Positions 51,079 through 60,800 of a stretch of DNA of 64,000 nt are shown here, piece by piece. A program made the translations under genes and the position numbers. The notes beneath the pieces are model-generated. The model was given only the letters and a program-made list of their open reading frames with translations, was not told the DNA's origin and ran no database searches. Position 1 is the first letter of the stretch. The number at the start of each line of letters is the position of its first letter. Source of the DNA: Roseburia_C sp031555935 (GTDB taxonomy: Bacteria; Bacillota; Clostridia; Lachnospirales; Lachnospiraceae); assembly GCA_031555935.1 (NCBI GenBank), contig JAVBTX010000001.1, positions 65,650-129,649 on the forward strand, read 5' to 3'.

Positions 51079-51712
51079 GTTATACCTTGATAAGGCAAGG
51101 GTGGCGCTTGCGCGAATGCTTGACTTTGCAGTTAATGATTTGAAATATGATATAGCCGATTTCTTTGACATCTTTGTTAAATCAGATTTGGCTAAACGAT
51201 TCGAGAGTGGGGAATCTTCAATTCTTGTCGGAAAATCAGGAGTTGAACTTACTTATGAAGTGCTAGCCGAGATGCAAAAAAATGCGGAACGAGTAAAGCC
51301 AAACTATACCAGTAATCGTAGTATGGAATATTGGACAGGTTGGGCACTGGCCTATTATCAATGGGAAACGGCACTTAGCTTCGCGGAAATTATATCCTAT
51401 ATACCAATCATTGAAATAAGAGCATTGTATACCCCTTATCATGAAATGGATATTCGTCAGTTTGTCGATAAGATGAATGAATTATACAAAATAGCAAAAC
51501 CAGAAACAAATTTAAAGATAATAAGGAAAAAAGTGGGACTCAGCCAAAAAGAATTAGCCGAGCAAACGGGCATCCCTTTACGAACAATACAGCAATACGA
51601 GCAGCGGCAGAAAAATATTAACAAGGCAGCGGCGGAGTATATTGTGATTCTTTCTCGGATACTATTTTGCAGACCCGAGGATTTGTTGGAAGTGAGTGAA
51701 ACAATACAATAG
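51059..51712 (+). CDS. HTH (XRE-type) partner protein of DUF3990, antitoxin candidate
   Basis: 217 residues. A unique N-terminal helical domain (about 1-150), with YDIADFFDIFVKSDLAKRFESGE and MEYWTGWALAYYQWETALSFAEIISYI, is followed by a C-terminal XRE helix-turn-helix (about 150-215): LKIIRKKVGLSQKELAEQTGIPLRTIQQYEQRQKNINKAAAEY. The C-terminal position of the HTH is unusual; the N-terminal part may bind the enzyme. The start lies inside the DUF3990 gene with GAGGAG about 10 nt upstream. It most likely binds the TACTCCC palindrome in the operon promoter. Confidence 0.82.
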   Translation: MIHAYDKLYLDKARVALARMLDFAVNDLKYDIADFFDIFVKSDLAKRFESGESSILVGKSGVELTYEVLAEMQKNAERVKPNYTSNRSMEYWTGWALAYYQWETALSFAEIISYIPIIEIRALYTPYHEMDIRQFVDKMNELYKIAKPETNLKIIRKKVGLSQKELAEQTGIPLRTIQQYEQRQKNINKAAAEYIVILSRILFCRPEDLLEVSETIQ

Positions 51713-51734
51713 GAATGCATTTATTCGCCTAGCA

Positions 51735-51779
51735 TAGATGCGCACTACCGAGCTTCCCAAGCTCGGTGGTGCGCATCTA
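51735..51779. terminator. 21-bp hairpin at the end of the DUF3990/HTH module
   Basis: Arms of 21 nt (TAGATGCGCACTACCGAGCTT and its complement with one G-U) around CCC, 22 nt after the HTH stop. There is no T-tract on either strand, so it is an unusual terminator or a structural end of the inserted segment. Confidence 0.6.
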
Positions 51780-51788
51780 CAATCTAGT

Positions 51789-51829
51789 CATGATTTGCTA
51801 TAAATGATTTATTTTTGTATTTTAACTGT
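51789..51829. repeat. 41-nt direct repeat, right copy
   Basis: Partner of 50295-50335. It spans the last codons (TVKIQK), the stop at 51809 and the downstream sequence of the GLUG gene. Confidence 0.9.
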
Positions 51830-54800
51830 GGTCAAGCTACTGTACTTGCCATACACTTTCTCACCATCGATGATTTTATAGGCCCTGATTTTGTAGAAAT
51901 ACACGCGGCCTGCTTTCAGCTTCGAATTGGTAAATGCTTCTTTGTCACTGCCGCTTACCTCGGCGGTAAAGATGTCTGCATCGTTTGCCGTCACACGGAG
52001 AACCTCATATCCATGAGCACCCTTGACCTTGTTCCAGCTTAAAGTAACACTGTTTGATGAAACCTTCGCACGAACTTCCGTCGTCTGACTCAAACTTTTC
52101 GTCCACTTTGCATATAGCTTTAGATTGGCTCTCACCTTGGTCATGAAATTATATCTCTGGGTCAGCTTTGGGTCCGTATACCAGCCCACAAAGGTATAGT
52201 TCTTACGCAGCGGTTCCTTCGGCTCGCTGACACGTTTCTTATTTAAAATATACTGTGATTTTTTCTTATTGCCCTTGTTTGATTCGAAGCTAATCTTATG
52301 AAGCTTTTTCACCTTAATTTCGACTACTGTGCTGAATTTACTGTAGACCTTTTTCGTATTTACGGTCTGGTAAGAACGAATCTTGTAATAGTAAGTCTGT
52401 CCTTTGGTCAGATTCTTATTGGTGTATTTGATTGTTTTGGGATTGGTGATGGTTTTAATCTTCTGATATGTTCCATTCTTTGTGGTGGAACGGTGGATTT
52501 CGTAACCATCAACATTCTTAGCCGCCTTCCATGACAGCTTGACCTTTCGATAAGCAGTCGTTGCTGCCAGCTTCGTCGGCTTACTTGGACTCTTCTCCCA
52601 GTAAGCGTATAAGACGATGTTCTTAGTGACTCCATTGACGCTAAAATTCCACTCGCTCTTGCAAGTACTTTCCTGATACCAGCCTAAGAAGTTATAGCCG
52701 CTTCGAACTGGATTGGAAGGAGCTGTTGCATTACTACCTTGTGTTACTGTCTGTGCCTTCGGTGCAGTGCCTTTGGCTCCATTTAAATCAAATGTAACCT
52801 TATATTCTGCCAATATGATGGCTGCCTTTTCTAATGTCACAGCCAGTGCCGTGCTTTGTTCAGAAGCCGTGTGCGTTGCACTCTCGGCTAAGCGGGCATA
52901 AAATTTATATTCCACATTTACCTGCAAGCCGCTGAATACCCCGCTGTTTTGCCATGTGCCAGTTTCACCTAAGCGGTACTGTGTTCCACTCACGGTATTT
53001 AAGGTAACCGTGGTATCACTTTTACTTGCTATGGTCGGTGCTGCCGGCGCCTCCTGTGTTTCTTTTTCTAACCTCACCTCTAACGGTTCGCTCGCTGGTG
53101 AGGCATAATGCGTTGTATTACCCGCAAGTCTAGCATAAACGTGATAGGTACTGCCCGGTGTCAAATCACTGAAGACCACCTGTGACTGCCAGTCAATCCC
53201 ACCAATGCTATACTCTGCATTCGTGATAGCTTCAACCGTAATACTCGTGGTCGTCTTGGATTCCAGCACCGGTTCGGTCGGTGCACTCTGCGCTAGCTTT
53301 GGTCCGCCTGATGTTGTCACGGTTCGACCTGCGCTTGCGGCTGATGCACTGTGGGTACTTGTTTCGGCCTCGCGGGTATAAAAGGTGTATTCGGTTTCCT
53401 TGGTCAAACCTGAAAATACTGATAATTTCGTCCACGTTCCATCGGTTCCAAGACGATATTCCATACCTGGCACCGCTTTTAAGCTAACCATTTCATCGGT
53501 CTTTGATTCTACCGTCGGTGCCGATGGTACTGTTGTCACGGCTACCTTTGCCACTAGTGTTGTCTGCGTCGTGGTGATGCTGCCGCCGGTTACGCTCGGA
53601 GCCACTTTGACGTTGATAACCGTTCCAATATCTGCCGCTGTTAAGGTATACTCACTCTGCGTTGCCCCTTTAATGGCATCGCCGTCACGCAGCCATTGAT
53701 AAGTCAGGGTACCGAGTCCGTTGTCTGCTTCCAGTGCTGTCGTATCCGCACTCAGCGTCTGTCCATAGACATGACTGCCGCTGACCGTGACAGTACCAGT
53801 AAGTGATACTAAGCTGATAAGATATGGATAGCCATTATTCACTGGATTCGCTTTTAAATCAACACTCCAGATAAAATCATCTGTTGTCAATGCCGCTGAT
53901 AATAAATTGGCAAACGAAGCCTTTTTCATTTCACTTGTCGTCATTGCCGTTACACCCGTTTCATTGGCATTGCCGGTTCCGCTTCGGGCCGCGGCATTTT
54001 TTGCGACTCCACCCACAACTTGGTTGTTGTCACGGCTCCAATACAGCCCCGAAGATTCGCTGTTACTTCGCTGTCCAATTATCCCGCCAACGAGTGATGC
54101 TGCTCCGGCGGTAATATCCACGGCCGCATAACAGCTATTGACATTGGTGGCCGACTGGTTACTTCCAATCAGACCGCCAACATTTGCTTGATTCGTTGTT
54201 TGTATCTCACCTAAGGCATAGCAGCCCTCGACATTACTCAGCTTTATATTTCCGGCCAATAGTCCAATTGATGCATTCGAATTATTGCCGGTATCAGTGA
54301 TGTTGCCATCAGCCTTACAGTAATTTAACGTACCATAATCCACCATTCCGGCCAGCAGTCCGATGGATGCATTGGCACTGCTGCCCGAGGTTGCCACGGT
54401 TCCTTCGACTGCCAGCTGATTGATGGCACCATCTTCACCGATGTAGCCAAACAGTCCGGTATAGTTACCTGCTTGTGCCAGCGAAAGATTGGAGATGGTA
54501 TGTCCACCGCCAATCAGATTGCCGCGGAATGAGCATTCTTTACTCACTCCAATCGGCAAAAATGTCATTCCGCTCAAATCAATATTCCCATCTATCGCGA
54601 TGTACTGATTCTGATAATTATTGCCATCGCTGACGCTAAGGGAAAATGCATATAGCTGCTGCTTACTGGCGATGATATATGGGTTGCTCTCGGTTCCCGC
54701 CCCGCCCTCAAATACGTTATCTGCCAGCGATGCATATGGGTTTGGATCAAAGCTGACAAATGGATAGCCATTATTTTTCGTGACATCTTGCTTCCAGCAG

Positions 54801-57790
54801 ATATTAGCCTTAGCTAAATACCGATTGATGATCGTAACGAATGCTTCACTTTTTAACTCATTTGCTGTTAATCCCCCAGCATAACCAACTCCGGCACCAA
54901 CTCCCATCGGTCGTAATAACGCCTCCCGATTGTAGAAGCAGCCGGAAATCGTACCACTGGTATTATTTCCGACAACGCCGCCGAGCTTTGCTGCGGTCGC
55001 TCCACTTACATTCCCCAGTGTATAACAACCTTGCACCGTTCCCGCTGTGATGGTACCGACAATACCACCAGCCGTTCCCGTTGTTGTTGGGTTCTTAACA
55101 GCCACATTTGTCGAACAATACTTGATGGCCGCACCATCAATCAGCCGTCCGGCAATTCCACCAGCCGCCGTTCCCGTTCCGGAAAAAGTTTCCGTTCCGG
55201 AAACTTGACCATTGACACTCAAATTGCTGATGGTAACTCCTTTTACCAGTCCAAACAGTCCGGCATATGCTTCTGAAGTATCTATCTTCAAGCCACTGAT
55301 GATATGCCCCATCCCATTCACATGAAACAAAACCGGATGTGCATCATCAATCCCGATTGGTATCATTGACATGCCGCCTAAGTCGATATCGGCTGCGATG
55401 TTAAGGTATTTACCACTCACAAAGGATGATGTACTATTGACATAGTGGCTAAGCCGCTGAAATTGCACTGCTGTTGATATGGTATATGGATTCTCACGCG
55501 AGCCATTCTGCGTCGCACTGTCAAATACTTTTTGTGCCAGTATCTTCCCTCTGGCATATGGATTCTCGCCAGTGCCCTCCCAATGCGCCAGATATGGATT
55601 GCCTTGATTTATAATTCCAGCCTGGTCGCTCGTCCAGTATGCTTGAGCCTCCATGTTTAAATCATTGAGCCAAATTAAGAGTCCCTCTGACTTCAGAGCA
55701 TTCTCAGATAACGATTGTACTGTTTCGGAATACACACCTCCACTTTTAATCGACCCAAAGCCAAGCGGACTTGCTATTACTTTATCGTTCGCTTTGTACA
55801 CTGCCTCTTGATTCCAGTAGTCAAATAACACTTCGGTCGGTTTTGCGGCGTAAGAATAACCGCAAAATCCCCCCATCAAAAGCTCTCCTGTTGTTATTCC
55901 CGTCACATCACCTACTGCATAGCAATTCATGACACTGCCACCTGTCCCATAAACACTTAGATATCCGATAAAGCTTCCGCAACGGAGGTTACCGCTAGTT
56001 TTATTTATGTTCACATCACCTGCCGCAAAACAGTTCTCGATTGTCACGGTGTTGGTAGTGCTGCTGATGGTATTGCCGTTGTTGATAGCGCCAGCAAAGC
56101 CTCCGACATTCGCTGTCTCGGTTGGAATATCAGCAGTGACGGTTACATCAACGGAACAGTTTTTCACAGTTCCACCACACACATTTCCAATCAAACCACC
56201 GGCACAAATAGTGAACTTATCCTCGTTATACGTAGTGTGAACGCTTCCCTCGACATTAAGAGAAGTGATTACAGTTGCAGCCCTGGTATATCCGAACAAG
56301 CCCGCATACCAATAATAACCATCGATGTTCAAGCCGCGGATGGTATGCCCTCTTCCATTAAAGCTACCAACGAAGCCTAAGGTACCATCGTTACCCATCT
56401 TGGCAAGGCCGATTGGTACCATTGGCATCTCTTTTAAATCAATATCGTTTGTTAATTCGATATACATCCCGCGCGTAAAATATGTCGTCCTATTTGTGTA
56501 ATAAGCTAATAACTGCAGCTGCAGAGCCGACGATATCGTGTATGGATTATTGCTTGTACCAATGTCCGTCTGTTCATCGGTATCGTCAAATACCCCCGCC
56601 AGTTTCTGGATCAGATATGGATTTGGGTCTTCACTGGTCCACCTTACGATGTAGGGATATCCGCCATTGATTGGGTCTTCCTCACTTCGATCCACCGTCC
56701 AATAAATATCTTCTGCTTCATTCATACCATTCAAATACGCTACCACCGTATCTGATTTCAATTCGGCCGCTGACAACGGGTGCGTTCCCACCGAAGTAAT
56801 CTTAACCGACGTTCCCATTTTATCAGAATCGTCAATGATAGTTCCATTTTTGCTCTGCGCGGCATCACGATTCCAAAAGCAAAGTCCTAGCTCAAGATAG
56901 GGTGCACCTGACTCACTAGAAGTGGCAAGAGCAACCTTTCCCGTAGTACCTAAAAATCCATTTACATTCGCTGTCGTAGTTGCCGTTCCTGCTACATCCC
57001 CTACTGCATAACAGTTCAGGATGCTGTTATCTGACCCTACTTCCTCTAAATTTGACCTGACTTCCTCTAAATATCCCGCAAACCCACCGAAATTACCAGT
57101 TCCGGTTCTACTGCATTCAATATTCCCGCGGGCAAAGCAATTCACGATGGTTGTTATCGTGCTTCCATTTATATAGCCGGCAAAGCCACCGCCATAAGAT
57201 ACCTCCGTACCGGTGACGGCTACATTTACGGAACAATTTTTTACGGTTCCATCGTTCAGATAACCAATCAAACCACCGACAGAAGCACCGGGAGATGTAC
57301 TGTTCACACACCCTTCGACCACCAGAGAAGTTATTTCAGCCGCATTTTTGATATATCCGAACAAGCCCGCATACTGATAAGAACCATCGATGTTCAACCC
57401 ACGGATGGTATGTCCTTTTCCATTGAGCTTGCCGGAGAAGTAAGCGCTGCTATTTACACCAATCGGCTCCCAGTTTCGATTATCCAGATCAATATCACAT
57501 TCCAAAGAAAAATATTGGCCTGAGTAATTCGTACCAGCATTCACCCGGGTGGCTAGCTGATAAAACTGCGCTGCTGATGTGATTTTAAACGGATATTTTT
57601 TTGAGCCGTCACTTACCTCTAATTCATCAGCCCATGCCTCATTACTGCCATCCCAAATATCGGCTGTATCCGGTTCCTCTGCCTTCACTTCTCCGACACC
57701 AACCAGGGACGGATTCCAAAAGCTGGTTATTACTATCGCACCTATTAAAATAAGAGCAAGGATTCTGTTCTTTTTATTTTTAAACTGCAT
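51809..57790 (-). CDS. Giant secreted GLUG-repeat protein (second of two)
   Basis: 1993 residues from ATG 57790 (GGAGGAATAAG upstream), 22 nt after the paralogous gene. Signal peptide (NRILALILIGAIVITSFWN...KAEE). Four large repeats, each starting like NPYTISSALQLQLLAYYTN...IDLKEMPMVPIG and carrying GLUG-type units (AGLFGYIKNAAEITSLVVEG, GGLIGYLNDGTVKNCSVNV), occupy about 45-1340 and suggest a right-handed beta-helix. An Ig-like domain (TYQWLRDGDAIKG), three FN3-like domains and alternating Flg_new (InlB B-repeat) and FN3 modules form the C-terminal ~600 residues. No LPxTG, SLH or choline-binding motif. Probable surface or matrix adhesin. Confidence 0.85.
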   Translation of the reverse strand: MQFKNKKNRILALILIGAIVITSFWNPSLVGVGEVKAEEPDTADIWDGSNEAWADELEVSDGSKKYPFKITSAAQFYQLATRVNAGTNYSGQYFSLECDIDLDNRNWEPIGVNSSAYFSGKLNGKGHTIRGLNIDGSYQYAGLFGYIKNAAEITSLVVEGCVNSTSPGASVGGLIGYLNDGTVKNCSVNVAVTGTEVSYGGGFAGYINGSTITTIVNCFARGNIECSRTGTGNFGGFAGYLEEVRSNLEEVGSDNSILNCYAVGDVAGTATTTANVNGFLGTTGKVALATSSESGAPYLELGLCFWNRDAAQSKNGTIIDDSDKMGTSVKITSVGTHPLSAAELKSDTVVAYLNGMNEAEDIYWTVDRSEEDPINGGYPYIVRWTSEDPNPYLIQKLAGVFDDTDEQTDIGTSNNPYTISSALQLQLLAYYTNRTTYFTRGMYIELTNDIDLKEMPMVPIGLAKMGNDGTLGFVGSFNGRGHTIRGLNIDGYYWYAGLFGYTRAATVITSLNVEGSVHTTYNEDKFTICAGGLIGNVCGGTVKNCSVDVTVTADIPTETANVGGFAGAINNGNTISSTTNTVTIENCFAAGDVNINKTSGNLRCGSFIGYLSVYGTGGSVMNCYAVGDVTGITTGELLMGGFCGYSYAAKPTEVLFDYWNQEAVYKANDKVIASPLGFGSIKSGGVYSETVQSLSENALKSEGLLIWLNDLNMEAQAYWTSDQAGIINQGNPYLAHWEGTGENPYARGKILAQKVFDSATQNGSRENPYTISTAVQFQRLSHYVNSTSSFVSGKYLNIAADIDLGGMSMIPIGIDDAHPVLFHVNGMGHIISGLKIDTSEAYAGLFGLVKGVTISNLSVNGQVSGTETFSGTGTAAGGIAGRLIDGAAIKYCSTNVAVKNPTTTGTAGGIVGTITAGTVQGCYTLGNVSGATAAKLGGVVGNNTSGTISGCFYNREALLRPMGVGAGVGYAGGLTANELKSEAFVTIINRYLAKANICWKQDVTKNNGYPFVSFDPNPYASLADNVFEGGAGTESNPYIIASKQQLYAFSLSVSDGNNYQNQYIAIDGNIDLSGMTFLPIGVSKECSFRGNLIGGGHTISNLSLAQAGNYTGLFGYIGEDGAINQLAVEGTVATSGSSANASIGLLAGMVDYGTLNYCKADGNITDTGNNSNASIGLLAGNIKLSNVEGCYALGEIQTTNQANVGGLIGSNQSATNVNSCYAAVDITAGAASLVGGIIGQRSNSESSGLYWSRDNNQVVGGVAKNAAARSGTGNANETGVTAMTTSEMKKASFANLLSAALTTDDFIWSVDLKANPVNNGYPYLISLVSLTGTVTVSGSHVYGQTLSADTTALEADNGLGTLTYQWLRDGDAIKGATQSEYTLTAADIGTVINVKVAPSVTGGSITTTQTTLVAKVAVTTVPSAPTVESKTDEMVSLKAVPGMEYRLGTDGTWTKLSVFSGLTKETEYTFYTREAETSTHSASAASAGRTVTTSGGPKLAQSAPTEPVLESKTTTSITVEAITNAEYSIGGIDWQSQVVFSDLTPGSTYHVYARLAGNTTHYASPASEPLEVRLEKETQEAPAAPTIASKSDTTVTLNTVSGTQYRLGETGTWQNSGVFSGLQVNVEYKFYARLAESATHTASEQSTALAVTLEKAAIILAEYKVTFDLNGAKGTAPKAQTVTQGSNATAPSNPVRSGYNFLGWYQESTCKSEWNFSVNGVTKNIVLYAYWEKSPSKPTKLAATTAYRKVKLSWKAAKNVDGYEIHRSTTKNGTYQKIKTITNPKTIKYTNKNLTKGQTYYYKIRSYQTVNTKKVYSKFSTVVEIKVKKLHKISFESNKGNKKKSQYILNKKRVSEPKEPLRKNYTFVGWYTDPKLTQRYNFMTKVRANLKLYAKWTKSLSQTTEVRAKVSSNSVTLSWNKVKGAHGYEVLRVTANDADIFTAEVSGSDKEAFTNSKLKAGRVYFYKIRAYKIIDGEKVYGKYSSLTTVKIQK

Positions 57791-57812
57791 CTTATTCCTC
57801 CATTTTCCAAAA

Positions 57813-60800
57813 TCACTTTTCAAACTGAACGGCCACGCTGTATTTGCCATACACTTTTTTACCCTTGACAAGCTTATATGCTCTTACCTGATATGAATAG
57901 GTCTGCCCTTTTTCTACATCACCATCCGTATAGATGACGACGCCGTCTTGACCCTCGGTCCAATCAATGACCATTTTTTCATTGTCTGAGCGACGAACGA
58001 TTTCATACCCGCTCACACCTTCTATTTCATCCCAAATTAGACGAACCTGATTCTTTGATGTCAAACACGCTACCTCGGGTGGGTTCTTCCAGTTTGGCGT
58101 CCATTTGGCATAGAGCTTAAAGTTTTTCGCTACCTTCGTCTTGAAGTCATATTTTTTCGTCTTGCTGGCATTGGTATACCAACCGGCAAAGGTATAGCCT
58201 TTTCGGAGTGGTTTTGTCGGTGCTGATAGTTTACTGTTATTTTTTACATATTTTGCCTTGACTGTTGTTCCGCCATTCGCCTTAAATGTTATTTTCTTCA
58301 AATCCGGCACCTTGACTTTTTTAATCACACAGTAGCTGCCAACCTTCTGCTTTCCATCAACTTTTACATAGGCCCGAATTTTGTAGTAATAGGTCTTACC
58401 GACGGTTAGCTTTTTATTGGTAAAGCTTACTGTATTTCCGGATGTAATTGTTTTTATTTTGGTGTATTTTCCATTCTTGCTGGTGGCACGGTAAATCTGA
58501 TAGCCATTTGCTCCAGCCACCTTCTTCCAGGTCAGCTTCACACTCTTATATTCTCCGGTTACCGTCAACTTTGTTTTCCCCGGTATCTTCACCCAGCCAG
58601 CATATAGTGTGATATCTGTGCTGGCAAGATTTCCTGCGAACTGCCATTTTGTTTTGCATGCTTTTTCCTGATACCAGCCCTTGAAGATATATCCGCTCCG
58701 CTTTGGTGCTTTGGGACTGGTTACGCCCTTGCCTTGCTGCACACTCTGTGCCGCCGGTGCAGTTCCCTTTGCGCCATTCAAATCAAAAGTAATCCGGTAT
58801 GTTTTCAATGCGCTGGTCGCCTGATCGGTGCGGACGGTAAGAACTGCGCTTGCTGCCGAAGCATAACTGGTCGCTGTTTCTGCCCCTCGGACATAGAATT
58901 GGTACTGGGTATCTGCTTTCAAGCCGATGAATGTTGAACTCTCCTGCCACGCGCCATCACTGCCGATTCGATACTGCATGCCATCGTTCTGCTTTAGCAC
59001 AATTGTATTTGATGTCTTAGAGACCAGCATCGGTGCTGATGGTGTACTCTGGCTCTGCTTATTCAGTGTTACCGTCAACGACGAACTAGGTTCTGAATAA
59101 TAATGCGTTTTATTTTCCTGATAACGAGCATAGAATACGTAGGTTGCTCCTGGGGTTAAATTGTCAAAGCATTCCGAACTCTGCCAGGTAACTGCATCAA
59201 TGCTATATTCTGCATTTTCGATTGACACTAATGTTACCTGCGTTGTTGTCTGATTCAAAATCGTTGGTGCATCCGGCGCATCCTGCTCGTATTTCGCATC
59301 CGAATATGCGGCTGTTTGGATTGGCGCTAACGCCGGAACCGGAGTCGATGTATCATGTGTATCGGTTTCTGCTTTACGAATCAAAAAACGGTATTCCGTA
59401 TTGGCCGACAGTCCGGTGAAGATTGGAATACTAACCCATTCCTCAATTCCCTCGATACAAAATTCAATGCCGGCGATTGGCTCTAAGACAATCATCGTAC
59501 TTGTCACTGCCCGTGTACTAAGCGGCTGCACTGAACAGAACTGTAACCCCTTCGCTACCGTTTCCGTCTGCGCTGAACTCTTTGCTTTTGAATTATCCGC
59601 CCACATTGTCACATTTATTACTGTACCAATATCCGCCTGCGCCAGCGTATAATCCTCTGCATCAGCGCCTTCGATTTCGCTGCCGTCTCTGGTCCACTGA
59701 TAATTCCATTCACCCGCATCAGCCGCCTTTGTTAAGCCGTCGGTATTGGCGATTAATAACTCGTCAAAGATGAAGGAGCCCGTGATACTGACCATACCGC
59801 CTAGTTCTTCCTTTTCTTTTAGATATGGGAAGCCGTCATTCGTTGAGCCTGCCTGTCCCCAATAAATCTCACGACTATTTAATCCCTCATTTAAAATTTT
59901 ACATGTAGCCGTAGTCTTCAAATCAGTTGCCGTACTCACGTTGACCTCACCAACCCCATTGCCAATACCTACTTGTGCCTTTCCAAGCGGACTGCACCAG
60001 ACAACGCCCGCTAACGTTGCAGCAGCATTGCCAGCACCAATTGCACCACCAATAGATGCCCCTGTTCCACCAATAAAATTAGCCGACGCATAGCTGCCTT
60101 TGACGAATGAGCTTTTCTCAAGCATGCCAATAAGACCGCCAATATTTGCATTTTTACCGCCAATGACACTCCCCCGGAAGCTACAACCGCTCATTGTGGC
60201 ACTGCTTAATAAGCCCACGATGCCGCCGACATTAGAATCGACATTGATGCATTGCACACTTCCGCTGACATTTAAGCAGCGAATCACACCAGCTTTTCCA
60301 ACGTAACCAAATAAACCCGTGTTTGCTCCTGTTCGCTCGATAGTCAAACCGGATATGGTATAGCCCTGACCATTAAAATCCCCGAGAAAGCCTATGGATG
60401 CATCTGTTCCAATGGGAAGAAATGGCAAACCACTGACATTAATATTGTTCGCTAATTGAATATATTTCGTGCAATAATCTTCGCCCCGGCTGACCTTTGC
60501 CGCCAGCGCATATAACTGCTCCTTTGTTTCAATGGTATATGGATTATCTACACTGCCATCACCATCACTAAACACACCATCCACCCAGGAAGCATATGGG
60601 TTTGGCACTGCTGATTGATAGGGATAACCATTATTCTTTGTTCCGTTTATCTGCCAGCTTTCATGATTCATTTCGCCGCAAGCATTCATAATATTTAATA
60701 CGGCTGTACTCTTCAACTCACTTGGTGTCACGGCAATTGCATCACCAATCTGATTGCCGATTCCGCGCGCCGGACTTTGCACCACTTGATTCACTTTCTG

